Assembly: GCA_947311665.1 (NCBI GenBank)
Contig: CAMZLA010000049.1
Coordinates: 1-5,162, forward strand
DNA length: 5,162 nucleotides
Direction of reading: 5' to 3'
DNA from: an uncultured Candidatus Altimarinota bacterium
GTDB taxonomy: Bacteria > Patescibacteriota > Gracilibacteria > CAIRYL01
Under the pieces are notes generated by a model, which was not told the origin of the DNA, did not search any database, and was given only the letters and a program-made list of their open reading frames with translations. Position 1 is the first letter of the stretch. Every line of letters begins with the position of its first letter. A program made the translations under genes and the position numbers. Positions 1 to 5,031 of the stretch are shown one piece after another.

Positions 1-174
1 GATAAAGGACAAAACTTTCAGAAAGATAAACTCAATAACTTCTTGAAATCAAAAAATCTAAAACTTCCAGATAATGTGGAGATAAATAATGTTCGTAGAA
101 TTAATCTAATGAATAATAAATATTATGATAACTCTAATAATCTCTGGAAAGATCTTGAAGAAATAAATAAATAA
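1..174 (+). CDS. C-terminal part of an unrecognised protein (5' end outside window)
   Basis: Frame 1 is open from the first base to a TAA at 172-174 and encodes 57 residues, beginning DKGQNFQKDKLNNF and ending NNLWKDLEEINK. The start lies outside the window. The piece is rich in Asn, Lys, Asp and Leu, with no membrane segment or signal peptide and no motif I recognise; it resembles a soluble, charged C-terminal tail. Codon choice (AAT, AAA, GAT, ATA) matches the AT-rich genes nearby. The gene converges on the minus-strand kinase gene ending at 286. Its last 52 bases overlap an opposing open frame (123-317) that has no start codon. No function is assigned. I think it is a real gene end because it is open to the window edge and has a coding-like composition, but 57 codons in AT-rich DNA is modest proof. 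Confidence 0.5.
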   Translation, partial: DKGQNFQKDKLNNFLKSKNLKLPDNVEINNVRRINLMNNKYYDNSNNLWKDLEEINK

Positions 175-317
175 TCTTTAGAGAATTCTCCATAGAGCCT
201 TGTAAATCCTTTTTGATAGGCAGTGAGCGAAGCGACGACAATATCCGATGAAAATCCAACTACTCGAACAGTGTTTCTTATAATTTTATTTTTCTGGCAA
301 TGAAAATGTAATAATTT
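123..317 (-). other. Protein-like minus-strand open frame lacking a start codon; possible gene remnant or dispersed repeat
   Basis: Reading leftward from just after a TAG at 318-320 to a TAA at 123-125 there are 64 open codons. The middle reads like real protein: TVRVVGFSSDIVVASLTAYQ, followed by KGFTRLYGEFSKDYLF. No ATG, GTG or TTG occurs in the frame, and its first 11 codons overlap the end of the kinase gene in another frame, so it cannot be an intact gene with a normal start. The core coincides with a GC-richer islet at about 219-239 (AGGCAGTGAGCGAAGCGACGA on the plus strand, shown minus its last base) inside very AT-rich DNA. Explanations are a C-terminal remnant of a decayed gene, a copy of a dispersed intergenic repeat, or chance. 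There is otherwise no gene between 175 and 285. Confidence 0.3.
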
Positions 318-939
318 CTAAAAATCGTTCAATAGATAATCCTTCATATCGAGAAATTTCTGCAGGAATTACAATATCTGCCCATTCTCTATACATAGAA
401 ATTCTATCATGAAGCAACTGAGGATATGACCGACGAAGAGCATCTATTTGATTTTCCCCATCTGTAATAGAAAATGAATTTCCCCAATATACACTTTTAG
501 GTTCGAGAAAAAATTGTTTTTCCATTTCTAAAACTCGTTCTTCTGGAGTATCTAATAGCACAATTAAAAAATTTTCTTGTAAAAATTTATATGTTTCATT
601 TGTATGATAAATAACACTTCCTGTTGTGTCTAAAACAAAGTTTTTATCTGATGTTATATTTGCACTTTTGGTATGTTTTTTTTCCAATTCTAAATATTTT
701 TTACTTCTTTTTTCATAATGATTTTCAAACGGGTATCCCATCCATTTTGCCATTTCTCGCATATCTTTCAATGCTAAATCTTTTTCTATTTCACTATCGA
801 CATGTAATGCATTGAAATCTAAATATTTTTCCATTTCATGAGAACGAAAACTTTTTCCTGCATTCGACATTCCGATGAATGCGATATTGAGTGAATTATT
901 TTCTCGTTTTTTATTAAATTCTGATTTTGTAAGTAGCAT
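286..939 (-). CDS. Shikimate-kinase-like P-loop kinase of unknown substrate
   Basis: The 217-residue protein has a P-loop GMSNAGKS at residues 23-30, binding the phosphates of ATP. It then follows the order of the shikimate kinase fold: an acidic residue after strand 2 (HVDSE, Asp48), an arginine on the substrate-side helix (YEKRSKKYLELE, Arg78), a DTTGS loop (104-108) where shikimate kinases have their glycine-rich loop, a core strand ending LLDTPEER (128-135), and a C-terminal helix RRSYPQLLHDRISMYREWAD (169-188) typical of the family. It is longer than a typical shikimate kinase (about 170 residues), with a stretch of about 30 residues before the RRSYPQLL helix where the family lid lies. 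No other aro gene is nearby, so the substrate may not be shikimate. It is cytosolic by sequence. The ATG at 937-939 has no Shine-Dalgarno sequence. It is the third gene of the leftward cluster, 77 bases after the 129-residue protein. The fold call is strong, the substrate unknown. Confidence 0.8.
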   Translation of the reverse strand: MLLTKSEFNKKRENNSLNIAFIGMSNAGKSFRSHEMEKYLDFNALHVDSEIEKDLALKDMREMAKWMGYPFENHYEKRSKKYLELEKKHTKSANITSDKNFVLDTTGSVIYHTNETYKFLQENFLIVLLDTPEERVLEMEKQFFLEPKSVYWGNSFSITDGENQIDALRRSYPQLLHDRISMYREWADIVIPAEISRYEGLSIERFLEIITFSLPEK

Positions 940-945
940 GCATAT

Positions 946-951
946 ATTCTA
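946..951 (-). promoter_or_regulatory. Possible -10 box next to the kinase start (leaderless context)
   Basis: On the minus strand TAGAAT ends only six bases before the kinase ATG and no Shine-Dalgarno sequence is present. If this is a -10 box, the transcript would begin at or near the start codon. No good -35 box sits 17 bases upstream, and in sequence this AT-rich such hexamers arise by chance, so the call is weak. Confidence 0.18.
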
Positions 952-1016
952 AAAAAATAAGTAATATTTGTTTTTTATATTTTTTTATATTTGCTTATGT
1001 TTTTTTTTATTTATGC

Positions 1017-1406
1017 TTATAGTCCCAATTCTGCCAATATATCATCTGGATTTTCTTTTTTTGCTGCTTCTTTTTCTGCGGCAATTAATGCTTCTCGTTT
1101 TTTTCGTTTCTCTTCATCAAGTTTTTTAATTTCTTCTGGAGAAAGCTCTACTTTTTCTTTCTTTTTTCCATATTTCTTTTCTATTTCTGCCAATTTTTTA
1201 ATTTCTGTTTCAAGAATATCTCGCAACTCTTGCACCTGTTCTTCTGTCATTACCGGTAATACCTGCAACCAATAATTTCGTTCTTGATTATTCATAGACT
1301 TGCTATCCATAATCATTTTTACAAGATCTGGATATTTTTCTTTTGTCTCATCAGGAATAACAACCTTTACATCATCATCTTTTTTTGCGTTTGAATTATC
1401 TGCCAT
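1017..1406 (-). CDS. Small acidic/lysine-rich helical protein, function unknown
   Basis: This gene encodes 129 residues starting MADNSNAKKDDD. A compact segment at about 24-72 (YPDLVKMIMDSKSMNNQERN, then YWLQVLPVMTEEQVQELRDI) contains the only aromatic and hydrophobic core residues and is probably a small helical domain. From about 67 to 122 the protein is almost entirely Lys, Glu, Ala and Leu in a pattern expected of a long charged helix or coiled coil. The C-terminus NPDDILAELGL is hydrophobic again and could be a docking peptide. There is no signal peptide or membrane segment. I have an impression that similar proteins with a SMNxxERxYW...LPxMTEEQ segment occur in Patescibacteria as hypotheticals, but cannot verify it here. 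The gene lies 46 bases downstream of the glycosyltransferase and 77 bases upstream of the kinase on the same strand, so it is probably co-transcribed. No function is assigned. Confidence 0.75.
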   Translation of the reverse strand: MADNSNAKKDDDVKVVIPDETKEKYPDLVKMIMDSKSMNNQERNYWLQVLPVMTEEQVQELRDILETEIKKLAEIEKKYGKKKEKVELSPEEIKKLDEEKRKKREALIAAEKEAAKKENPDDILAELGL

Positions 1407-1452
1407 GAGAAGTATATTAAATTTTATTTATGTTACTCTCATTGTACTCTAT

Positions 1453-2562
1453 TTATTCATATTTTTCAAATATTTTTAATATTTTTTTTGCTGAAGACTT
1501 CCAAGAATATTTCTGTATCTGCTTTCTTCCTTTTTCAATAAGTGTATTTTGCAACAGTGTATCTGATGTCAATTTTTTCATTTGTTTTGCCAGTTCATCA
1601 GAATCTGATGGAGTGAAATACAAAGCTGCATCTCCACATATTTCAGGAATACATGATGCATTAGAAGCAATAACAGGAGTATTGAGTGCCATTGCTTCAA
1701 GAGGAGGAATACCAAACCCTTCATAGAAACTTGGGAAAATATATGCTGTTGCCTCTTGATATAAAGCCAATAAATCGTTTTCATCAACAAGTCCAACAGT
1801 GAGAACTTTTTCTTGCAGATTATGTTTTTTACAATATTCCCAAAATTCTGGATATAATGGATTTTCTTTTCCAGTAATTACCAGTTTATATTCTTCTTTC
1901 GTTTCTTGTAAAAATTTATGAAATCCCTTTACCATTCCGTGTAAATTTTTATGTTCACGGTGTTGTCCTGTGTAAAGAAAAAATTTACTATCTATTTTCA
2001 ATTTTTTACTCACAGGCACCTTTGGTGTCAAAAAATTTAAAAATTCTTCTCCTACGGCATTGTGAGCAATCGTTATTTTATCAGATGAAATTTTTTCATC
2101 GGTTACAATATCTTTTTTAGTATTTTCAGAAACGGTGAGAATATGTTTTGAATTTTTGAGTGCATTTCGCAAAATTGCAAAATAGACCATTCGATGAATA
2201 AAAGAATTCATTTTTTTTCCAGGAAATTTTGAAAGAGTCAAATCATGCACTGTTACTATAAATTTTCTTTTATAAAAATAGGGGACAGTGAAATGCGGAA
2301 ACCAAGTCAAGTCGGCATCTATAGAATATAGTTTTTGTAAAAAAGTTGTTTGTTCACCAATACTATAAATTTTTTCATCGGCTAAAATTTTTGTAATATT
2401 TTCCGATGGAGGAGTAAAAGCATCAAATTCTTTTTTTGCCAACAGCAAAGTAAATTTCCATGAAGGTTTTTGTTTAAAAAATTCTTTTATAATCTCAAAA
2501 GAATATCGTCCAATTCCTGTAAAACGAGGAGAATATAATCTGGCATCTATAAGAATATGCAT
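1453..2562 (-). CDS. Glycosyltransferase family 4 (GT-B fold, group 1)
   Basis: This 369-residue protein has the full GT-B layout and is of normal length for the family. The N-terminal acceptor domain starts MHILIDARLY with TGIGRYS at 15-21, the usual glycine-rich loop, and includes TVHDLTL at 104-110 and TVSENTKKDI at 143-152. The C-terminal nucleotide-sugar domain starts at about 193 with FLYTGQHREHKNL (195-207) and carries the hallmark EGFGIPPLE at 281-289 (the E-x7-E motif, Glu281 and Glu289), followed by NTPVIASNASCIPEICGDAA. Such enzymes retain sugar stereochemistry and move a sugar from a nucleotide or lipid donor to cell-surface polysaccharide, glycolipid or glycoprotein; donor and acceptor cannot be read from sequence. 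There is no membrane segment, so it likely works at the inner face of the membrane. It is the first gene of the leftward cluster, with a large palindrome about 20 bases upstream of its ATG and no Shine-Dalgarno sequence. Confidence 0.93.
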   Translation of the reverse strand: MHILIDARLYSPRFTGIGRYSFEIIKEFFKQKPSWKFTLLLAKKEFDAFTPPSENITKILADEKIYSIGEQTTFLQKLYSIDADLTWFPHFTVPYFYKRKFIVTVHDLTLSKFPGKKMNSFIHRMVYFAILRNALKNSKHILTVSENTKKDIVTDEKISSDKITIAHNAVGEEFLNFLTPKVPVSKKLKIDSKFFLYTGQHREHKNLHGMVKGFHKFLQETKEEYKLVITGKENPLYPEFWEYCKKHNLQEKVLTVGLVDENDLLALYQEATAYIFPSFYEGFGIPPLEAMALNTPVIASNASCIPEICGDAALYFTPSDSDELAKQMKKLTSDTLLQNTLIEKGRKQIQKYSWKSSAKKILKIFEKYE

Positions 2563-2582
2563 ATATTTTTTAAAATATTAGT

Positions 2583-2621
2583 TATTATTTACTGTGTGAA
2601 TATATCACATAGTAAATAATA
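2583..2621. promoter_or_regulatory. 39-bp near-perfect palindrome, candidate operator
   Basis: Two 17-base arms at 2583-2599 and 2605-2621 are reverse complements except for one position (2594 against 2610), around a 5-base centre ATATA. The core is TGTGA-ATATA-TCACA, which resembles the half-sites of CRP/FNR-family operators but with a 5-base rather than 6-base spacer. It lies 20 bases upstream of the glycosyltransferase ATG, where a core promoter for that gene should be, and on the far side from the sigma factor. There is no T run after either arm, so it is not a normal intrinsic terminator. A dimeric repressor or activator site is the simplest reading; the binding protein is unknown. Confidence 0.55.
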
Positions 2622-2644
2622 TTTCCAACAACAAACAAGTTACA

Positions 2645-2666
2645 TTACACAATGTATCTTGTGTAA
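2645..2666. promoter_or_regulatory. Second inverted repeat in the divergent promoter region
   Basis: TTACACAA (2645-2652) and TTGTGTAA (2659-2666) are exact reverse complements around the 6-base loop TGTATC. It shares the TGTG/CACA core with the palindrome at 2583-2621, and the two centres are about 53.5 bases apart, close to five turns of the helix, so they could sit on the same DNA face. It could be a second, weaker operator or a hairpin in an RNA leader; no T run follows. Confidence 0.4.
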
Positions 2667-2743
2667 CATTGAAGAGTGTTTTTTCTATAACGATAGATAA
2701 TTTTGTAAATATTAAAAAAAACTCTTACTTTTCTTTTAATTAC

Positions 2744-2749
2744 TATGAT
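2744..2749 (+). promoter_or_regulatory. Possible -10 box upstream of the sigma factor
   Basis: TATGAT matches five of six bases of the TATAAT consensus. A start about seven bases downstream would fall near 2756, just before the ATG at 2759 of a short leader ORF, giving a nearly leaderless transcript. No convincing -35 box is seen. An alternative pair, TTGTAA at 2703-2708 with TACTTT at 2726-2731, has 17-base spacing but a poor -10. Confidence 0.25.
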
Positions 2750-2758
2750 AGCATATAT

Positions 2759-2806
2759 ATGAAACAGATTATTTCACTTATAAATTTTGTATTTACATTG
2801 CAATAA
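2759..2806 (+). CDS. Possible 15-residue leader peptide overlapping the sigma factor start (TAATG)
   Basis: ATG at 2759 opens a 15-codon frame, MKQIISLINFVFTLQ, ending in TAA at 2804-2806. The last A of that stop is the first base of the sigma factor ATG, the TAATG arrangement classically linked to translational coupling by terminating ribosomes. The sigma factor start has no Shine-Dalgarno sequence, which fits a need for coupling. The peptide is hydrophobic with one lysine near its start. A candidate -10 box lies ten bases before its ATG. It may be coincidence, since short ORFs are common, but the exact overlap is suggestive. Confidence 0.35.
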   Translation: MKQIISLINFVFTLQ

Positions 2807-3366
2807 TGAGAGATGAACAATATATTGATGGACTAGTAATGAAGGCACAAAATGGAGATGTCGATAGTTTTTCTATGCTCTATGATGAATTATTAGATCC
2901 TCTTTATAAATTTTGTTTTTTTCGACTTCCAACAAAAGAATTGGCAGAAGATGTTACCAGTGAAGTTTTTTTAAAAGTATGGGATAAACTGGAAACATAT
3001 AACAAAGAAAAAGGAATAAAATTTACTTCGTGGGTCTTTAGAATAGCGCAAAATAAAATAATTGATTTTTTTAGAAAAAATAAAGATACATTAGAATTGA
3101 AAGAAGAATTAGAAATTCCAGATCCACATTCTGAGAAATCAGAAAAAAAACTTGAAAATAGTTTTTTAAAAAAACAACTTCTTTCAGCCCTTGAACAAAT
3201 TCCAAAAACACAAAGTGAAGTGCTTATTCTTAAATATTTTTCTCAATTGGAAAACAAAGAAATAGCAGAAATTATGGATAAAAGTGAAACTGCTATACGA
3301 ATTTTGCAATCTCGAGGATTAAAAGCTATCAGAACTCAATTGCCAGAACTTGAAGAATTTTTATAA
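2806..3366 (+). CDS. ECF-type RNA polymerase sigma factor (sigma-70 family, regions 2 and 4)
   Basis: The 186-residue protein is the usual length for an extracytoplasmic-function sigma factor and has only the two conserved domains. Region 2 spans about 22-93: FSMLYDELLDPLYKFCF, the core-binding helix with AEDVTSEVFLKVWDKL (47-62), and the -10 recognition segment FTSWVFRIAQNKIIDFFRK (73-91). A short acidic linker (94-116) leads to region 4 at about 123-177, with LLSALEQIPKTQSEVLIL and the helix-turn-helix NKEIAEIMDKSETAIRILQS (150-169) that reads the -35 element. No C-terminal extension is present. The ATG at 2806 is chosen because it precedes the whole first helix and overlaps the stop of the leader ORF; the next ATG (codon 12) would cut into it. 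About 80-180 bases downstream on the same strand comes a membrane FecR-domain protein, the expected partner controlling its activity. Its regulon is not visible; the divergent glycosyltransferase cluster is a candidate by position. Confidence 0.93.
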   Translation: MRDEQYIDGLVMKAQNGDVDSFSMLYDELLDPLYKFCFFRLPTKELAEDVTSEVFLKVWDKLETYNKEKGIKFTSWVFRIAQNKIIDFFRKNKDTLELKEELEIPDPHSEKSEKKLENSFLKKQLLSALEQIPKTQSEVLILKYFSQLENKEIAEIMDKSETAIRILQSRGLKAIRTQLPELEEFL

Positions 3367-3448
3367 TTTATACCCTTTTTTCTTAAAAAGTGAAACAATT
3401 TCTTTATTTTTTCGTTTAAAATTAGTGAACAGAAGAATATTCTATTAA

Positions 3449-3547
3449 AAACTTCTTCAAAATAATATTTTTATAAAAACCTTCCTGAAAAACATTTGGT
3501 CACAACTTCGGAATAACGCCTCCCCTTCTCCCCTTTTCAAGGAAGAA
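3449..3547 (+). other. In-frame coding-like extension upstream of the FecR protein, without a normal start codon
   Basis: The frame of the FecR protein stays open for 33 codons before its TTG, back to a TAA at 3446-3448. It reads FIKTFLKNIWSQLRNNASPS then PLFKEE, continuing smoothly into LRAKIYETSS. This looks like the short cytoplasmic helix expected in sigma-regulating membrane proteins. Only ATT, ATA and CTG (3485) are available as starts. A GTG at 3425 in the same frame is cut off by the single TAA, and the neighbouring frame (IKNFFKIIFL) would join in if the T run at 3468-3472 were one base longer. The true N-terminus is probably here. Confidence 0.45.
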
Positions 3548-4819
3548 TTGCGAGCTAAAATATATGAAACTTCATCAAAAAATGAAGAAGCTTTTTTTGC
3601 TGCATATTCAAAAAAAATAAAAACTCCTACTCCAAACCTCATTCTTTCTATAGAAAAATCAGAATCTATTATTATTAAAATAATAGATTTTTTCAAAAAA
3701 TTTAATGAAAATATTATCCGTATTGGTTTTATGCTAGGAGGTGGAGCAATTGCAATGCTGTTCATTCTTCCATTTTTTTCTATTTTCACATCCCAAACAT
3801 CCATTGCTTCAGAACCATCTATCATTAGAAATATTGAAGGATCTGTTGCAATAAAAAGAGATGGAATCATTTTCTTTCCACAAGAAAATGATGAAATTTT
3901 TAATTCTGATATCATTGTTACCAATGCAAAAAGTTCTTTAGAAATTATTTTTTTTGAAGGAACAGTATTGCGAATGGATGAAAAAACTCATATTGCCATA
4001 GAAAAAATAAACCCTCACCCTTTTCTTTTTTCATCAGGAGGAATGACCGTTCATCTAGAAACAGGAAAAGTATGGGTGAAAACATTTCAAAAATCCTCAG
4101 AAGAAAAAGGTCTCATTCTTACAACTCCCAATACCATTATTTATCCAGAAAAATCATCTTTTGCCGCTATTTATGTAGAGGGTCGAGAATCTATATTAAT
4201 GTTTAAAAACAAAGGAATTGTTACTCTTAATGGATTAATTATAGAAGATAATATTGAAATGAGAGAAGGTGAAATGATTCAATTTACTCCTTTTGATACA
4301 TTCCTTCCTTTAAATGAAAAAATCCCTGAGGAATGGAATATTGGCTGGATTGCACAAAATAAAGATAAAGATAAAAAATATACAACAGAATATTTAGAGA
4401 GAATTTCAACAAAAATGAAAGAAGAATATGTTTTGGAAGAACTTTCAAATCAGGTTAAATATTTTCTTGAATCAAACCCAAATCCAGATGATGTTGAAAA
4501 TTTAATTCGTGATATTAATAATGTCATGCTGTTATCTAATAGTGAAAATATCGAGACTGTTTCATCAGATGACGTTGATGAAACTCAAGAAACTCAAGAA
4601 TCAGAATCCCCTTCTCCAACTCCACAAGAAAAACCATCAATATATAAACAAAAGAAAATTTCTTCATATTCAAATTCATATATTTCAACATCTCGTAAAA
4701 ATAATGAAAGCAATAATAATGGTAATGAAAAAAAAAAAAAAAAAATAAGAAAAAGAAAAAGGAGATGGAGGAAAATGAAAGAACAAAAAAACAAGAAAAT
4801 GGAAAAGAAAGTGGAGTAG
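3548..4819 (+). CDS. Membrane-anchored FecR-domain protein, probable regulator (anti-sigma type) of the adjacent ECF sigma factor
   Basis: The frame gives 423 residues from a TTG start. The N-terminal 57 residues are cytoplasmic and charged. One membrane segment at about 58-80 (IRIGFMLGGGAIAMLFILPF) follows. Outside the membrane is a FecR-like beta domain at about 91-250: IRNIEGSVAIKRDG, then NDEIFNSDIIVTNAKSSLEI, FEGTVLRMDEKTHIAIE, LETGKVWVKT and GEMIQF, the recurring strand pattern of that family. A helical stretch (about 276-330) leads to a low-complexity Ser/Thr/Glu/Pro tail. In known systems FecR passes an outside signal to its sigma factor through the cytoplasmic segment; that role is inferred from family and adjacency. 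TTG has an AAGGA four bases upstream, but coding-like sequence extends further 5' (3449-3547). The tail after residue 393 is all Lys/Arg beyond an 18-base A run and is probably out of frame. The gene ends at TAG 4817-4819. Family call good, both ends uncertain. Confidence 0.8.
   Translation: MRAKIYETSSKNEEAFFAAYSKKIKTPTPNLILSIEKSESIIIKIIDFFKKFNENIIRIGFMLGGGAIAMLFILPFFSIFTSQTSIASEPSIIRNIEGSVAIKRDGIIFFPQENDEIFNSDIIVTNAKSSLEIIFFEGTVLRMDEKTHIAIEKINPHPFLFSSGGMTVHLETGKVWVKTFQKSSEEKGLILTTPNTIIYPEKSSFAAIYVEGRESILMFKNKGIVTLNGLIIEDNIEMREGEMIQFTPFDTFLPLNEKIPEEWNIGWIAQNKDKDKKYTTEYLERISTKMKEEYVLEELSNQVKYFLESNPNPDDVENLIRDINNVMLLSNSENIETVSSDDVDETQETQESESPSPTPQEKPSIYKQKKISSYSNSYISTSRKNNESNNNGNEKKKKKIRKRKRRWRKMKEQKNKKMEKKVE
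4728..4745 (+). repeat. Homopolymer of 18 A inside the FecR gene
   Basis: Eighteen consecutive A residues lie inside the coding region at codons 394-400. Before the run the frame encodes a mixed Ser/Asn/Glu tail. After it the annotated frame becomes purely basic (IRKRKRRWRKMKEQ), while the -1 frame gives a mixed Lys/Glu/Asn sequence ending ENGKESGVVVKEENCK. Runs this long are a common site of sequencing error and also of polymerase slippage. Confidence 0.9.
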
Positions 4820-5031
4820 TAGTAAAAGAAGAAAATTGTAAATGATGAAAAGAATAAAAACAAAAACAAAAAGGAAAGGAAAGAATACATTAGCGTCCTG
4901 TCACACATGGAAAGGCTAAAAAATACAAGAATTAAAAAGAAAAAGAAAAGAAATACGCATTAGCTTCTTGGCAGTCATGGAAAGGTGAGTCAATACCTTT
5001 TCCAGGCGAGAATTTTCCAGAAGTTGAATAA
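4820..5031 (+). pseudogene. Probable frame-disrupted continuation of the FecR protein tail
   Basis: No intact gene fits here, but coding-like pieces follow one another in different frames. Frame 1 after the A run ends VVVKEENCK at a TGA (4843-4845). Frame 2 gives NDEKNKNKNKK, frame 3 gives GKNTLASCHTWKG with TAA at 4917-4919, and frame 1 again gives KKYALASWQSWKGESIPFPG then ENFPEVE with TAA at 5029-5031. All share the Lys-rich linker style of the FecR tail. A 25-codon ATG frame (4842-4919) covers the third piece, but I doubt it is an independent gene. The simplest reading is a single secreted tail of about 95-100 further residues broken by one-base indels at A-rich runs, from sequence error or real decay. 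Confidence 0.4.
4889..4986 (+). repeat. Two diverged copies of a 28-base coding repeat (LAS-x3-WKG)
   Basis: Copy 1 (4889-4916) and copy 2 (4959-4986) match at 22 of 28 bases, 70 bases apart, separated by an A-rich linker. Read in their best frames they encode TLASCHTWKG and ALASWQSWKG. Including the codon before TTA, five of seven differences are at third codon positions, and three codon changes are silent (GCG/GCT, TCC/TCT, GGC/GGT). This is the pattern of protein-level selection. The 70-base offset is not a multiple of three, so the two copies are in different frames in this sequence. Confidence 0.6.

Noticed and set aside
181..190. Ten-base palindrome GAGAATTCTC after the first gene
   Set aside because: It has no loop and no T run, and a single 10-base palindrome is not significant by itself.
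990..1020. T-rich stretch with two GCTTAT words between the unknown protein and the kinase, considered as a terminator
   Set aside because: The words are direct, not inverted, repeats, so no hairpin forms, and A/T runs occur everywhere in this DNA.
1430..1726. Plus-strand frame with a signal-peptide-like hydrophobic start
   Set aside because: It is antisense to the well-supported glycosyltransferase C-terminal domain.
3371..3390. CTTTTT/AAAAAG inverted repeat after the sigma factor stop
   Set aside because: A six-base, almost pure A-T stem is expected by chance here and would be too weak for termination, and it would separate genes expected to be co-transcribed.
3457..3924. Minus-strand open frame of 155 codons opposite the FecR gene
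   Set aside because: It lies fully antisense to a recognisable membrane segment and FecR domain, and its own sequence has no coherent domain.
286..4819. Alternative genetic code with TGA as glycine (Gracilibacteria/Absconditabacteria type)
   Set aside because: The four solid genes have many GGN glycines and no in-frame TGA, so recoding is not needed. Reading through the TGA pair at 4843-4848 adds only about 14 codons before another stop.
4594..4908. Minus-strand open frame of 104 codons, nearly all Phe, Leu, Ser and Tyr
   Set aside because: It is the complement of the A-rich, Lys-rich FecR tail; the composition follows from that and there is no family signal.
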